From: Polytrichum commune
Taxonomy: Eukaryota > Streptophyta > Polytrichopsida > Polytrichales > Polytrichaceae
Assembly (NCBI GenBank): GCA_950295325.1
Contig: OX485806.1
Span: 40,114,001 to 40,178,000 of the forward strand
Length of the DNA: 64,000 nucleotides
Reading direction: 5' to 3'
Under the pieces are notes generated by a model. That model did no database searches. It was not told the DNA's origin and saw nothing but the letters and a program-made list of their open reading frames with translations. Below, one piece after another: positions 27,101-36,562 of this stretch (within the stretch, counting starts at the first letter, position 1; each line of letters opens with the position of its first letter). The translations under genes were made by a program, and so were the position numbers.

Positions 27101-27225
27101 CACCCCTTCCGCATGTGAAGAAGGTGAGCCAGAAGGCAATTGCCCATGACAAAGGCTTCCGATCAAGCCCCCACCATGGTGGCGACACACCTATGATGAC
27201 CCATAATGGGAGCACTGTTATGTAG
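12126..27225 (+). CDS. Patched/NPC1-family RND protein with sterol-sensing domain
   Basis: Splicing GT-AG introns gives one open frame of 1,126 residues from 24 coding exons: 12126-12211, 13005-13133, 13354-13525, 14456-14884, 15056-15148, 15361-15429, 17152-17271, 17864-18097, 18668-18814, 19017-19131, 19590-19777, 20455-20574, 20888-20951, 21636-21790, 22690-22783, 22920-22978, 23213-23314, 23566-23692, 23903-24033, 24774-24966, 25519-25647, 25977-26005, 26504-26664, 26991-27225. Every junction keeps phase. Exon 1 is open from its acceptor at 12105, so the start at 12126 is the first in-frame ATG there and could move upstream. Membrane segment 1 is about residues 26-46, then a Cys-containing ectodomain. 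Exons 9-12 (about 445-634) form a sterol-sensing-domain-like bundle with GIDDIF at 532-537. A second ectodomain (about 715-880) is followed by a C-terminal membrane bundle with GMASE near 997-1001, the acidic RND position. Family members move or sense sterols and lipids in membranes. The NPC1 N-terminal sterol-binding domain is absent, so Patched-like fits better than NPC1. Substrate unknown. Confidence 0.85.
13613..14157. mobile_element. MITE family copy in Patched intron 3, internally duplicated
   Basis: Starts taaggtttgcagtcctaattt and ends gcgcacttacctta, which resembles the inverse of the family start. The '...aattatgaggaat...gcctcgatttggat...' block occurs twice, so this copy is longer than its relatives. 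It lies within the intron between the exons ending at 13525 and starting at 14456. Confidence 0.55.
14180..14435. repeat. Truncated MITE family copy reaching the exon 4 acceptor
   Basis: A second, 5'-truncated family copy (from 'gagattggactacgtgctcaaat') follows the one ending at 14157. Its terminal phrase 'ggtgcagagcttaaagtgt' ends about 20 bases before the cag acceptor used by exon 4 at 14456, so the polypyrimidine and branch region of that splice site borders mobile DNA. Confidence 0.5.
15710..16350. mobile_element. Foldback element with ~300-bp arms in Patched intron 6
   Basis: The left arm starting CCTCGCCACTA is mirrored by a right arm ending TAGTGGCGAGG. Read on the opposite strand, the right arm repeats the left nearly base for base for about 300 bp, leaving a small loop around 16,010-16,050. 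The outer ~110 bp of each arm is GC-rich (ggcctgcgcc, cccggacccggcctcctgtg); the inner part is AT-rich and belongs to the tacactaa...tttagtgtcacc MITE family seen at 29.0 kb. A 5-bp direct repeat GCATG (15705-15709, 16351-16355) flanks it as a likely target duplication. The transcript could form a very long hairpin. Confidence 0.75.
17430..17817. mobile_element. MITE family copy in Patched intron 7
   Basis: Starts aaggtaaatgggctgaattcgg, carries the 'gtggttaggtgtg...gattaggtgtgaatccaag' and 'attggactacgtgctcaaaa' blocks, and ends 'gtctgtttaaggctagcttccctt'. It occupies most of the intron between the exons ending at 17271 and starting at 17864. Confidence 0.55.
18278..18637. mobile_element. 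MITE family copy in Patched intron 8
   Basis: Starts gaggtaaatgtgcctaattc and ends 'aagacacatctacctta', giving inverted ends that agree with TAAGGTAGA.GTGCCT. It sits between the exons ending at 18097 and starting at 18668, ending about 30 bases before the acceptor. Confidence 0.6.
21340..21600. repeat. MITE family fragment in Patched intron 13
   Basis: Contains 'gagaatctaagaacggatacc', 'ggttggactacacgctcaaa' and 'ggctatggcctcgatttgga', in the order seen in the complete copies, without a clear left end. It ends close to the acceptor of the exon at 21636. Confidence 0.5.
21840..22182. mobile_element. MITE family copy in Patched intron 14
   Basis: Contains 'gtggttaggtgtcgatctaag', 'attggactacgggcttcaaa', 'tctggggggagcat' and the terminal 'ctccattttaggtccactcacctt'. 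The left end is eroded. Confidence 0.5.
24437..24511. repeat. Short imperfect hairpin in Patched intron 19
   Basis: 'accatggaagttggaccat' is followed within about 50 bases by 'atggtccaacttcatggtcc', its near complement, so the intron can form a small stem. No gene function is implied. Confidence 0.5.
26070..26250. repeat. MITE family right-half fragment in Patched intron 22
   Basis: Begins around 'gagaatcttaaattttgacaatgaata' and ends 'gtccgtttaaggcccgcttacctt', matching the right half of the complete copies. The left half is missing. Confidence 0.5.
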
Positions 27226-28038
27226 GCTGTGAAATGTCATCACTGTCACTTTGTGGAAAAGATCAAATTAGTCGTGTCAAGAATATGGATATTGCAGAGT
27301 TTATTAGATCTCCAAGTTCTGTTGTGAAATGTTAGAATCCACCAACAATGCAATGTAAGTTGGAAATTCAAAGGGTTAGTAGATGACCTGCCTCTATAAT
27401 ATAATTATTCCATGATGAGTAGTAGCAGGGGGGTAGTCAACTTTGTTAGCAGTTACTTTCATTTTAATCTCCCATTTCTTTATGCACAGGATTAGCCAGC
27501 GCCATAGATAGGTGTTTTTTATCATTTGGTAAATGTGTACAATGCACGGTGTACATTATTAAGCTTTTAACTCGACCAGTGGCAATTATGCACAGCCCTT
27601 TTGTTGACATCATTGTTTCGTGCGACAGTTGTGTAAGGTGGAATATTGCACGCTGAACTATTTATGTTCCCATGCTTCTGATTTATTGCAATACAAATGT
27701 ATAGTTATTGCAAGTGAATTCTGAGGCTGATTCCAGCTTGATTAACCAGTATCTTTCACTGGCACTTTTTCTATTGTACCTTTGCCATGAGCCTGCTTTT
27801 TATTCAATTTTTATTCAAAGCAGCATTGAAGCCCAAGAAGCCATACACACACTAGAATAATCTGCTCACCTGCAATGGAGCATATCCTCTAACTTCACAA
27901 ATTGGTGGAAATTTTGTACACTACACTGAGTCACTTAACTCATAAAAAGACTTTCTTCATAAAACTTGTTCCAGAGCCCTCATTTATGTCACTGCCTGAT
28001 ACTGAATGCACTTGGAATTTCTTTCTCAATATTCTGGG
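27226..28038. other. Convergent intergenic and 3' regions
   Basis: About 810 bp between the stop of the Patched-like gene and the stop of the convergent peroxidase gene. It should hold both 3' untranslated regions. I see no further ORF or repeat. Confidence 0.6.
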
Positions 28039-31000
28039 CTAATTGATGGCACTGCAAATCCTACGAATCTCGCCATTCGTGCCTTGCAACACACCCACAT
28101 TGCCCAGCTTGATCATGGACACCACAAAGTCGCTCGTAAAAGGTGACGTGGACCCAGCTAGGAATTTGACTCGCACTTTGGTGGCTGAGTCAATATTCAG
28201 TGCTTGGTCGATTTGCAAAATGCCCTTCTTTCCCAGCAACTGCGAGTAGTAGCTCTTGTCAAAAGTGGCGGGTGTGCCTTGGTCTAGAGCAACCGGAGCC
28301 CCAAGCCCCCCTCCGAATCGTGGGCAAACGCTCTTTAACCTGATCACCAGACCAACGTCCATGGTTGGGTCGGGTAAGCCAGTGCCTTGGAAGTTCCACA
28401 ACCGGTCGCTGAAGAAGCTGCAGTGCGCAACACCCACGGTATGTGCCCCTGCACCACAAAAGTTCTCCAAAGTTAAAGAAAATTATCATTTAATTATTCA
28501 ATCATTAGTATTTGTTTCATTTTGTTTTAGGTGACACATACAGCCTGTGGAATTGCACACTACCATCGCATGTTACTCCAAGGTTGACAAAGTTAACTTA
28601 CATTTCTTTTAACAAAAATCATAATCCCTGAGCTCCCATAAATGAAATGGAACTTCGACATGAATAACAAACCCTCTACTTAGGAAGTGGAGAGAAAAAG
28701 AAACCACATGGTTCATAACAAAGTGAAAAAGAAACTGTAAAGTTCATTTAAGCATGTAAACAATAGGTAGGGTAGTGGCATTTTAACTGATATGTGGATA
28801 TCCGTCTACATTGAGTAGGAAAATTGAAGTCCAAATAGGTTAGTCACCTCAATATTTAGATGCTTGAAAACCAGAACTCCTTCAAAATGACTTCTCATTT
28901 GCACTAGTGCATGTACTGTCTGCTGGAGAATGCTTTACATTTGTCACAATGTGGTCCCTGATTCTTGTTTTGAAGCTTTCGCTAAATTATTCAACCCTTA
29001 TTTGCATGGAAAAGGGGCACTACACTAAAAATGATATTTAGTGTTACATGGTAATTTATGTCACTATGGTAACTTTTCGGATGACACTTCTTATGAATAA
29101 GTGAACAAATATGGTTATGAATGATGGATGAGTTCATCCATTGGTCAAAAACCCTACCTTCACTTTTCAACAACTTAAAATGAAATATTGTCATGGATGA
29201 TAAAAACTTGGATGAAAACCCACTTGGTAAGTGACAGTAATTACAACACTGTTATTCTATTATCCCCCAAATTTTTTACAAGGAATGACAAATAACACTG
29301 GGTTAACATTTAGTGTTGGTGACACTGCAGCACGGTTTACAATTAGTATTGAGCAAGACAAGTAGAATTGGTGACACTGAATATCATATTTAGTGTAGTA
29401 CTAATTATTGAATTATATGTGATCCAACAACTAGTAACTAGGATAAGTAGAGGCGAGGTGAACATGTAAAACAAAGATTGGGGCACTGCAACAGCTTCTG
29501 AGAAAACAAAATAACAGCTGTGAAGCATCTGCTGCCGGAATTGATCACGAATTCTACTTTCCGGCAGAGAGGGTGACATTATCTCATATTTTGTTTTGTT
29601 TGCAAGATGATCTAACAATTCCGCCAAAGCTGCTTCTTTTACATGATAACTTTTAAAAGTTAGTACGTGACCAGGTTAAAACCATAAGGTACGTGGGTGT
29701 TATTCAGTTTGTTTTTCTATCTTCTCCAACTTCTACCATTTCTACTTACAGAACCAAAGCTGTGTTGTATTAGCAAATCTACAATGAAACATAAACAAAA
29801 TTTGGATTGGAAGTTGGCCCTCTCACAATTTAGTTATGGTTATCAGAAGTGCATGTTTATTGATTTCTTAACTAGAATACATGGGTCCTCCCAATTGTGT
29901 TCACTATTGAGTGATGAGTACTTAATTTAATAAAATGTGAAGACTTAGTCCCATCTATTTCAAATAGGTGTCTTTATGGTGTTTGTTCTTTATCCTCACC
30001 TAACCACACACCAATCAAATATAAGTGTCTGACTAAAGAAAGGAGCTGAATAACAGTCTGTTGAGTGAATTCTGCATTGTGAATAACATAGCTGCTGGAC
30101 CTCCTATTTCGTGAATTGAGTATATTTGTGGCATATATCTGGATTGAATTGTGCATTCAATATATAGTTGGGCAGTAATGCATGTTTGCAAAGGAAAAGC
30201 AGCAGATGCAAGAGAGAGGAATTGCTACCCACCTGGAAGGGTGATCATTATTATATTCTTTTGATCCCACTATTATTAACTGCTGTTTCATTTTCATGAG
30301 TTTAGTACATGTGTGGCTACATAGATTCAATTTTTTGGGGCATATGGCACATGTTTGCAAAACGCAATCAAGCAGTGGATGAGAGAGAGAGAGAGATTCC
30401 AAGTCCAACCGGTTACATGTTCATGATCTGATACTATATCTTTTTATACTTAATGTGACTTTGTAACCAAGTAGAGATATTAATGTTCTATAATGCCCAA
30501 ACATCCAATTTGACCTTTATTGACAAAAAATTAGGTGTACAGTAAATAGCTATAGCATTGCGTAATTTCTAATGGTTAGTGACACTACATACATTATTTG
30601 GTGTATCGGTTGGTTCTCCCCATTCATGGGGCCAAGCCACCCTTGCATGGTTCAATCTGAGATTTAGAATGGCGGGTAACTTAGACAAACCCTATTGTAG
30701 ATCCTGGAGTTTTCTCAAAGTTTTTGGGACGACAACAGAAGGTGAAGGTCTAAGGAGATCCACCCAACTGTCAAAATTCAGCTCCGGCATACAATAATTT
30801 AACGATCTAGATGTTCATAGAAAGTTGTCTCAAGATGGATCGAACCCACGGTTTCGTCCCATTTTGAAGGACTTTACGCATAACTGTACTGTACTTGCTA
30901 GTTCTCTTTCACGAATTTAGTATATGTTTGGCTACCAACATGTCTGGATTGAATTTTACATACTGTGATATTTTTGTTGGGAAGAAGGGACATGTGTGCA

Positions 31001-33581
31001 AAAACATATTAACCACCAGCTAGACAGACAGACAGACAGAGATGCCCGCCCAGAAGGGTGGCCTTGGATACATATATATATATATATATATCAGAAATAT
31101 TTAGAAAAAAATTCATTTGTCTCTTAAAAAAATTAATTTAAAAAAGAAAAGAGAGTGAGAATCCAATGAATGCCCACCTAGAAGAGTGACCATGTCCTTT
31201 TCATTCAGGCCCTTGGCAGCGAAAGCAGATCTCGCGGCAGCCACGCTGATAGTGGGACCTGGGAGGTTCACTTCAGAGGCCCGAGAGATACGCCCATCTC
31301 TGCGGCCGCATGGCACTTGGTAGAATGGACCCCCAGCCTACAGCCAGCCACAACTCTAACAAGATTAGTTCACAATAACGCTTCACAACCTCAGACTGAC
31401 GACTTCCAATCAGTTCATGTCTTGATCACACTTCACCAGCTACAAAGAAAAATTATCGGTGGGCACTCATCTACTCTGCAAAATCCTACACACACTGCTC
31501 AACCACGTAGCAAGATTTATAAGCTATCACTACAGGAGGACTGGGACTGGCCCATGATTATTTGTTCTAGGATGTAGAGGAAATCAAGAGATTACCTTTT
31601 GATCAGCAGCAAAGACGACTTACAGGTCGACACTACTAAACTTTGGTCAATAATTCTCATGCGACCATCAACACACACTGCTCAACCTGATCTAAGCAAA
31701 TATTTAGAAGCTAATATCTTTGAAGAAGGGCTGGCAGGAGCGTTGAATGTTCAATGGTGTATCTAAGAGAATGAAGAAATTTTACAGGAAGTTGTGGTAG
31801 TGTACCAGACCAACAACGTCCCGGGTAGACAAGGCTATGATATCTGCACATGAAACTTTTCCAGGGCACAGCTTCTCCACAGCAGCTTTGGCAGAATCAA
31901 TGACGTCAAAACCATGGACTGTCAAGTTAGCCCCTGCATCCTTCTCGGCTTGGTTCCCTGGCTTGCTCTTTATCAACAAGGAAGCATCACAACCCTGCCA
32001 GACACACATAATTTATCACAGCAACACAAACTGATCACTAAATATTGTAAATCTCTCAGGCTGATGAGTACCCGGGATGACAACTCTTCCTTTTAGATCT
32101 TCTGTTTCTGAATGACTTCTAATACTTCTAATGCATCAGTGATTTTTTCTTTCACAAAGAGGATACACAGGCTTGAGAAGAAGGGCATTGAGAGGAATCC
32201 GATGATACGATTTGTCTCTGAATTAGAAAATGTTTGCACTTTCAAATGTCATTTTTAGAACTAATTAGAAGCATATTTCTAAAACCTGGGTCAACAACCA
32301 AATCCCCGAGGACCTGTTTAATTTCACTTATAAAAAAATTCATGAAATTTCTTTGAAGTTTTAAAATAGTCTTAGAAAAGCTTTTAATGCGAAAGTAGCT
32401 CCTAAATAATGCTTGTGCTTAGGATTGGTTTAGCATGTCCAAACCAAGGTCTAAAGACGGTGGCCCTGCGAGTATCACAGATTAATGCCACCCGGGGATG
32501 AGTGCAAGAGGGTGACTCATTTCCAAGAGCACAAATCTGCAAACCACGGAACTGTAGGGCCAGCTTACAGTTTGAGATGGCGTTATATCAATCATCCGCT
32601 AGTATAAGCAAATTGATCTCAGCTCTCAATGGGTACTCTTCAAAGTATGATGTCGGATCGTATGATGATGTGCTTCTTCAGAGACTATACTTATTTAGAA
32701 CTTGGGTTGGAGCTGCTTTGGTATTACAAGCAATTTTAAGACTGAATTTTTAAGGCACCATCTAATCTACATCTGTAAGCTGCAAATTATAGTCTCAGCT
32801 CTCTATATGTAAACATCAGAGTATGGTCCATATGATGATTCTATCCTCGTAAGCGATGATAGAAGTTTGAGAAATCCCTGCAGGAAAGTGAATCGGTATG
32901 ATTTGCAGTGTAAGCAACAAAATTCTCATTCATTACTTAGCCCAAAAATTAATCTTCGCAGTTTTCATAAACTAAGATGGGACTAAGATTCAAACAATAT
33001 GATAATATTAAGCAGACACACCCACTGTAAGAAGATTCACAGCTCCCAAAGGAAAATTTACCAAGACTGCTTCCACCTGAGCTATCAAATCTCTGAAGAA
33101 ATCCCAAGAAACGTAATATTGCAGTTAGACTTAGCAATCAGACTCTCATTACTTACTTTTCCGATTACAAATACTCACAAATTTCATAAATTCAGGTTAA
33201 TCACACGATAAATACCTCGAAATGATCATACTTCCTGGGTCATTGAAAAACAAGTTCTTTGAAAATTAGTCACAACACCATAACATGAAAAGTAGGCTCA
33301 TGCTTGTAGTCAATGCACTAATCTCATGCTGTGTATATGAGATGATTACTTACCCGAACGAAGCAGTCATGGAAATACATTCGAAGAATGCCGGGGACAA
33401 CGGACTTATCAGTGTTGAACTTGGATTTCACTGCGTTCGTGATGGCGGCTTCTGCACCCGGGCAAATTTTGTTGTAAAATCCTACTGTCAAACCTTCGGT
33501 GCTGCCAACCTGCAACAATGTGATGCAGACCAACAGTAGTAATAGTGCTACATCTCCTGAAGATGGCTTCACCCCTGCCAT
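28039..33581 (-). CDS. Secreted class III heme peroxidase
   Basis: Four exons on the minus strand: 33581-33354, 31994-31806, 31337-31178 and 28448-28039, giving 328 residues, normal for the family. It uses H2O2 to oxidise phenolics and other donors, typically in the cell wall or vacuole. The N-terminus is a signal peptide ([13 protein letters not shown], about residues 11-23), then mature protein from about [14 protein letters not shown]. Visible motifs are distal RMYFHDCFV with catalytic Arg and His, [23 protein letters not shown], proximal-His GAHTVG, and the calcium-site region FDKSYY. The eight conserved cysteines appear present, plus an extra one in VPCGRRDG. The three introns fall at the classical positions (after HDCFVR, after STRDVVGL, and within the LLG of LLGAHT), phases 0, 0 and 1. 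The gene appears intact; which paralogue and substrate cannot be told. Confidence 0.93.
29019..29400. mobile_element. MITE with CTACACTAAA ends in peroxidase intron 3
   Basis: Left end ctacactaaaaatgatattt and right end aatatcatatttagtgtag form an inverted repeat of about 24 bp with few mismatches. Internal phrases (acaaggaatgacaaataac, gggttaacatttagtgttggtgacac, gagcaagaca) are shared with the inner arms of the 15.7-16.35 kb foldback element and with fragments at 1.6 and 53.0 kb. No clear target duplication could be assigned. Confidence 0.65.
30360..31110. repeat. Simple repeats and MITE end in peroxidase intron 3
   Basis: A GA-rich run (about 30,380-30,394), a solitary MITE right end 'gtgacactacatacattatttggtgta' (about 30,578-30,605), a GACA repeat (about 31,022-31,040) and a TA repeat (about 31,072-31,092). 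No exon was found in this 2.7-kb intron. Confidence 0.5.
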
Positions 33582-33632
33582 TTTGATCAGCTCAACAGCC
33601 TAAACTCGAAGCTTTTTGATAGAAGCGCCACC

Positions 33633-34056
33633 TTCAGAATTAGGCTCAACTTGACATTATATGCGTTACTACACACTACCTATAACTTGAAGCAGGGTAC
33701 AATCTACAGTCACTGGACAAGTGTGCAGAAGTTGACAGATTCTTCAATAGCTAGGCTCAAGTCTGCAGACCTATTTCCAACCAACAATCCACCAACCACT
33801 AGCCCTATGTAACAGGCCGACGCAAATGGCTGCAACACTGAATCTTCAAAATTAGGCTCAACTTGAGATTATCGGGTACACAGGACCACCAAGTATAACT
33901 TCAAGCAGGTCATAATCTGCAGTTTAGATAAGTTGTAGAAGTTGACAGATTCTTCAGTAACTCAAGGCTCAAGTTTGCAGACCTATAAATCAACAATCCA
34001 CCAACCAGTTTAGAACTTAGCCCTCTGTAACAAGAGAATGTTGATGGCTGCGAGAC
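33633..34056. repeat. Tandem duplication of ~210 bp upstream of the peroxidase start
   Basis: Two head-to-tail copies, about 33,633-33,840 and 33,845-34,056, offset by about 212 bp. Shared phrases include ttaggctcaacttga, agaagttgacagattcttca, caacaatccaccaacca and atggctgc. The copies have diverged moderately. The block begins about 50 bp upstream of the peroxidase ATG (33581, minus strand), so it lies in the likely 5' untranslated or promoter region. Confidence 0.75.
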
Positions 34057-34059
34057 TTC

Positions 34060-35083
34060 TGCTTTAGATAATGGTGTTGGTGATGGTGTGTAATGGGGTT
34101 CCGAGGAAATCTGGAGAGGTAGGTTCTGGACAATCAGATCATGGCATGAGCAGATTAATACTGTGTATTCCAGTACTAATTATATGCCAGTGAGCTATCC
34201 TGGGTGTGAGTTATTATATGCTCTTCTGGAACCAGCAGGGCTGTGGTTGCGGAAAGGGAGCTTTTTCCCCTCATTACTAGCTTTTCCCTTACCTACTTTA
34301 TTTCAGAGACACCCAGGTTCAGGGGGTTGCCTCTTCACACAAGTTACAAACTTGAGCTCTAGCTCAAAGTGGAGGCCACACATGCCCAAACTCGGAGGTT
34401 TTCATAGAAAGCCGTCTTGGACTGGAGAGGTGAAATCGGATGCTCAGAAATTCGCGGTCACATTACATGTTGCAAATGAGCCAAAGTTTTCGTTAGTTTA
34501 ATGACATGTAACTTATGGGGCTATATAAGACTTCTTTAAAATGAGGATAACATAAAAGAAACTTAGTTGCCGGCACCGACTTCGCCTCCAAGTTGATTAC
34601 CTAACAAATACATCAGCATATTAGTTCTTATTTTTGTACAACCCAATGTTGCGTTCTTATTAGCTCTCAAAATGGTGGGTTGTGGTTTTTTCCCCATCAT
34701 CTTAGCTACTAGTCTAACAAGGAATCAACTTTTAAAATAATGACCAGATTTCAAAGACGGTGGTGTCGGTTGGGATAATTGCCAGTTTCCCATCATGTGT
34801 GTCCCCCCCCCCCCTTCTTCAACCTTGCAAGTTTGGTGGGCCGAGGTGTGAGACTTTAGGCCACTATGTATTTTTGACAAAGCTTTTGCAAGTTTTTGAC
34901 ATTTGACACGCAAAAACTTGCACCCCAAAAAAATGCACGTCATTTGACATGCACAATTTAAGAATTTGACATGTAGTGTGACCCCGGTTACGCAACTCCC
35001 ATATTATACGCATGGGGCATCGTACTTAAAACGGCTTAGAGGACGGCTTTTGTAAAAATTATATCAAATTATATCAAAAACAC
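34060..35083. other. Intergenic, no gene recognised
   Basis: Holds an open frame at 34163-34501 without domain features and a C homopolymer near 34,804-34,815. It separates the peroxidase promoter side from the mobile island. Confidence 0.5.
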
Positions 35084-35107
35084 TATATTCGGTATTTGGA
35101 GACTTTT
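35084..35107 (+). repeat. Left terminal-repeat-like sequence of element 1
   Basis: TATATTCG followed by GTATTTGGAGACTTT matches the inward-read ends of the 44.46-50.67 kb element (TATATTCGTTAATCG, GAGACTTT) at about 20 of 23 positions. The second half of the repeat (GGAAAGTCTC) is not preserved here. Confidence 0.5.
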
Positions 35108-35480
35108 TGTTGATTATGAGACTATATAAGGATGCACATTTCAAAATTGGACCAGTAATGACGACTAAAAATCCCATATGTATAATGGTATGCTACTATT
35201 ATTATACATAAAGGCATGGAAGTGAAAAAAAATGTGAGGCATACATGAAAATAGTTGCATATGAAATGACAACTCGTTATGAATGGAAGGGAAGATGCGA
35301 AGAATGAATGGAAGTTGAATGAATTAATTGGGATAGAAATACAATTATAATGGAAATACCATCAATGTCTTGAGTAACTTGGAATAGCATAGAAAGTAAG
35401 CACTTAAATATGTTCTACACCTTAGCCCATTTAGGGAGTCCGTCCCACTAGTACGCTTCTAGTCACACTAGTCCGACCCA

Positions 35481-36371
35481 CTATTTTTTTTTTGCGGCTA
35501 AGTCCTTTTTTTGGGCGGCCTCCATGGCTCTAAAAATCTCAGGCCCACGACTGTATCCTTGTGTGTTGCCTGGAAAGGAATATGTGTCGTTCTTGCATGT
35601 TTCAGGACGCGCTCCCGAATTGTACGAGGTGGTATTATAAGTAGAATACGAGGGCGTTTGCGAAAGGGAACGTCTTGCGCTTCTCCGGAGGGCCAGACAA
35701 CGATCGGACTCGGAAGATGCGGCCTTGAGGGCGTGCCTTGGCACTGACGAAGTCGAGGAGGGTTGGCCACCAAGCGAGCGGGGAGCCACCTGCCAAAAAA
35801 CGCCATAGGAAGATAATAATAAGAACGGAGTGGGGAAATGAGGAAGGGCGGTTTGGGATGGGCGCTCGTAAACCTCTTGGCACGCGCAGACAAAGAGGAA
35901 AGCAACGGTGAATATGGGTTTAGGGACAAAGAAGGGCACCTTGGATTTGGTGACATCGATCCCGGGGACGATGGGGGCGTCGAGGAGAGCATACGAATCC
36001 GGTTGAATTGCGGCACTGTTCAGTAATGTGGGGGAAACATGGCAAGGAGGGCCAACGACCGGGGATGGGTTTGCAGGAGGAGGAACGGGGACGACGGGGG
36101 AGGGGTCGCACCGGGTTGCTTCCAGGTGGAGACGTCGGCTCGGCCCACGACGAGCGACGGCGTCGTCCCTCGAGGGCGACACATGCCCCAAACGAACGAG
36201 CGTCCGCTTCTCCTTGGAGAGGGGGGAGGGCGACGGGGCGAATGCCCGGGGGACAACCCTGGGGGGCGGGCTGTTGACAACACCGTCGTCGACGTCCCGG
36301 GAGTAGTCCACGGCCGAGGCTGCATCCACCGCCGAGAAGTGGTAGAGTGAGGGGATCACGGAATACGTCAC
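35481..36371 (-). other. GC-rich block with open reading frames, coding status unclear
   Basis: A compact, GC-rich segment open in several frames on both strands, the longest being 296 codons on the minus strand. That product is rich in Pro, Ser and Arg and I recognise no domain. It lies 3' of the FCP1-like exon in the same orientation and might be a further exon, a separate small gene or non-coding GC-rich DNA. Multiple simultaneous open frames are expected in GC-rich sequence, so I do not call a gene. Confidence 0.3.
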
Positions 36372-36562
36372 GCCGCGGGAAGGGGAGCCTGGGGACGAGG
36401 GGGGACGGGAAAGGCCGTGGAGGACGGGGGCGTCACATATGGGGGCAAACTATGGGGAACAACAACAATAACAACAACAACACAGACAACAAAGACATCC
36501 AAAAACGGATGAAGCGTTAGATATGTGAACCAAATGATAACACGCACATACATGAAGATATT

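Noticed and set aside
28043-28534. Plus-strand ORFs over the peroxidase last exon
   Set aside because: Antisense to a clear peroxidase exon.
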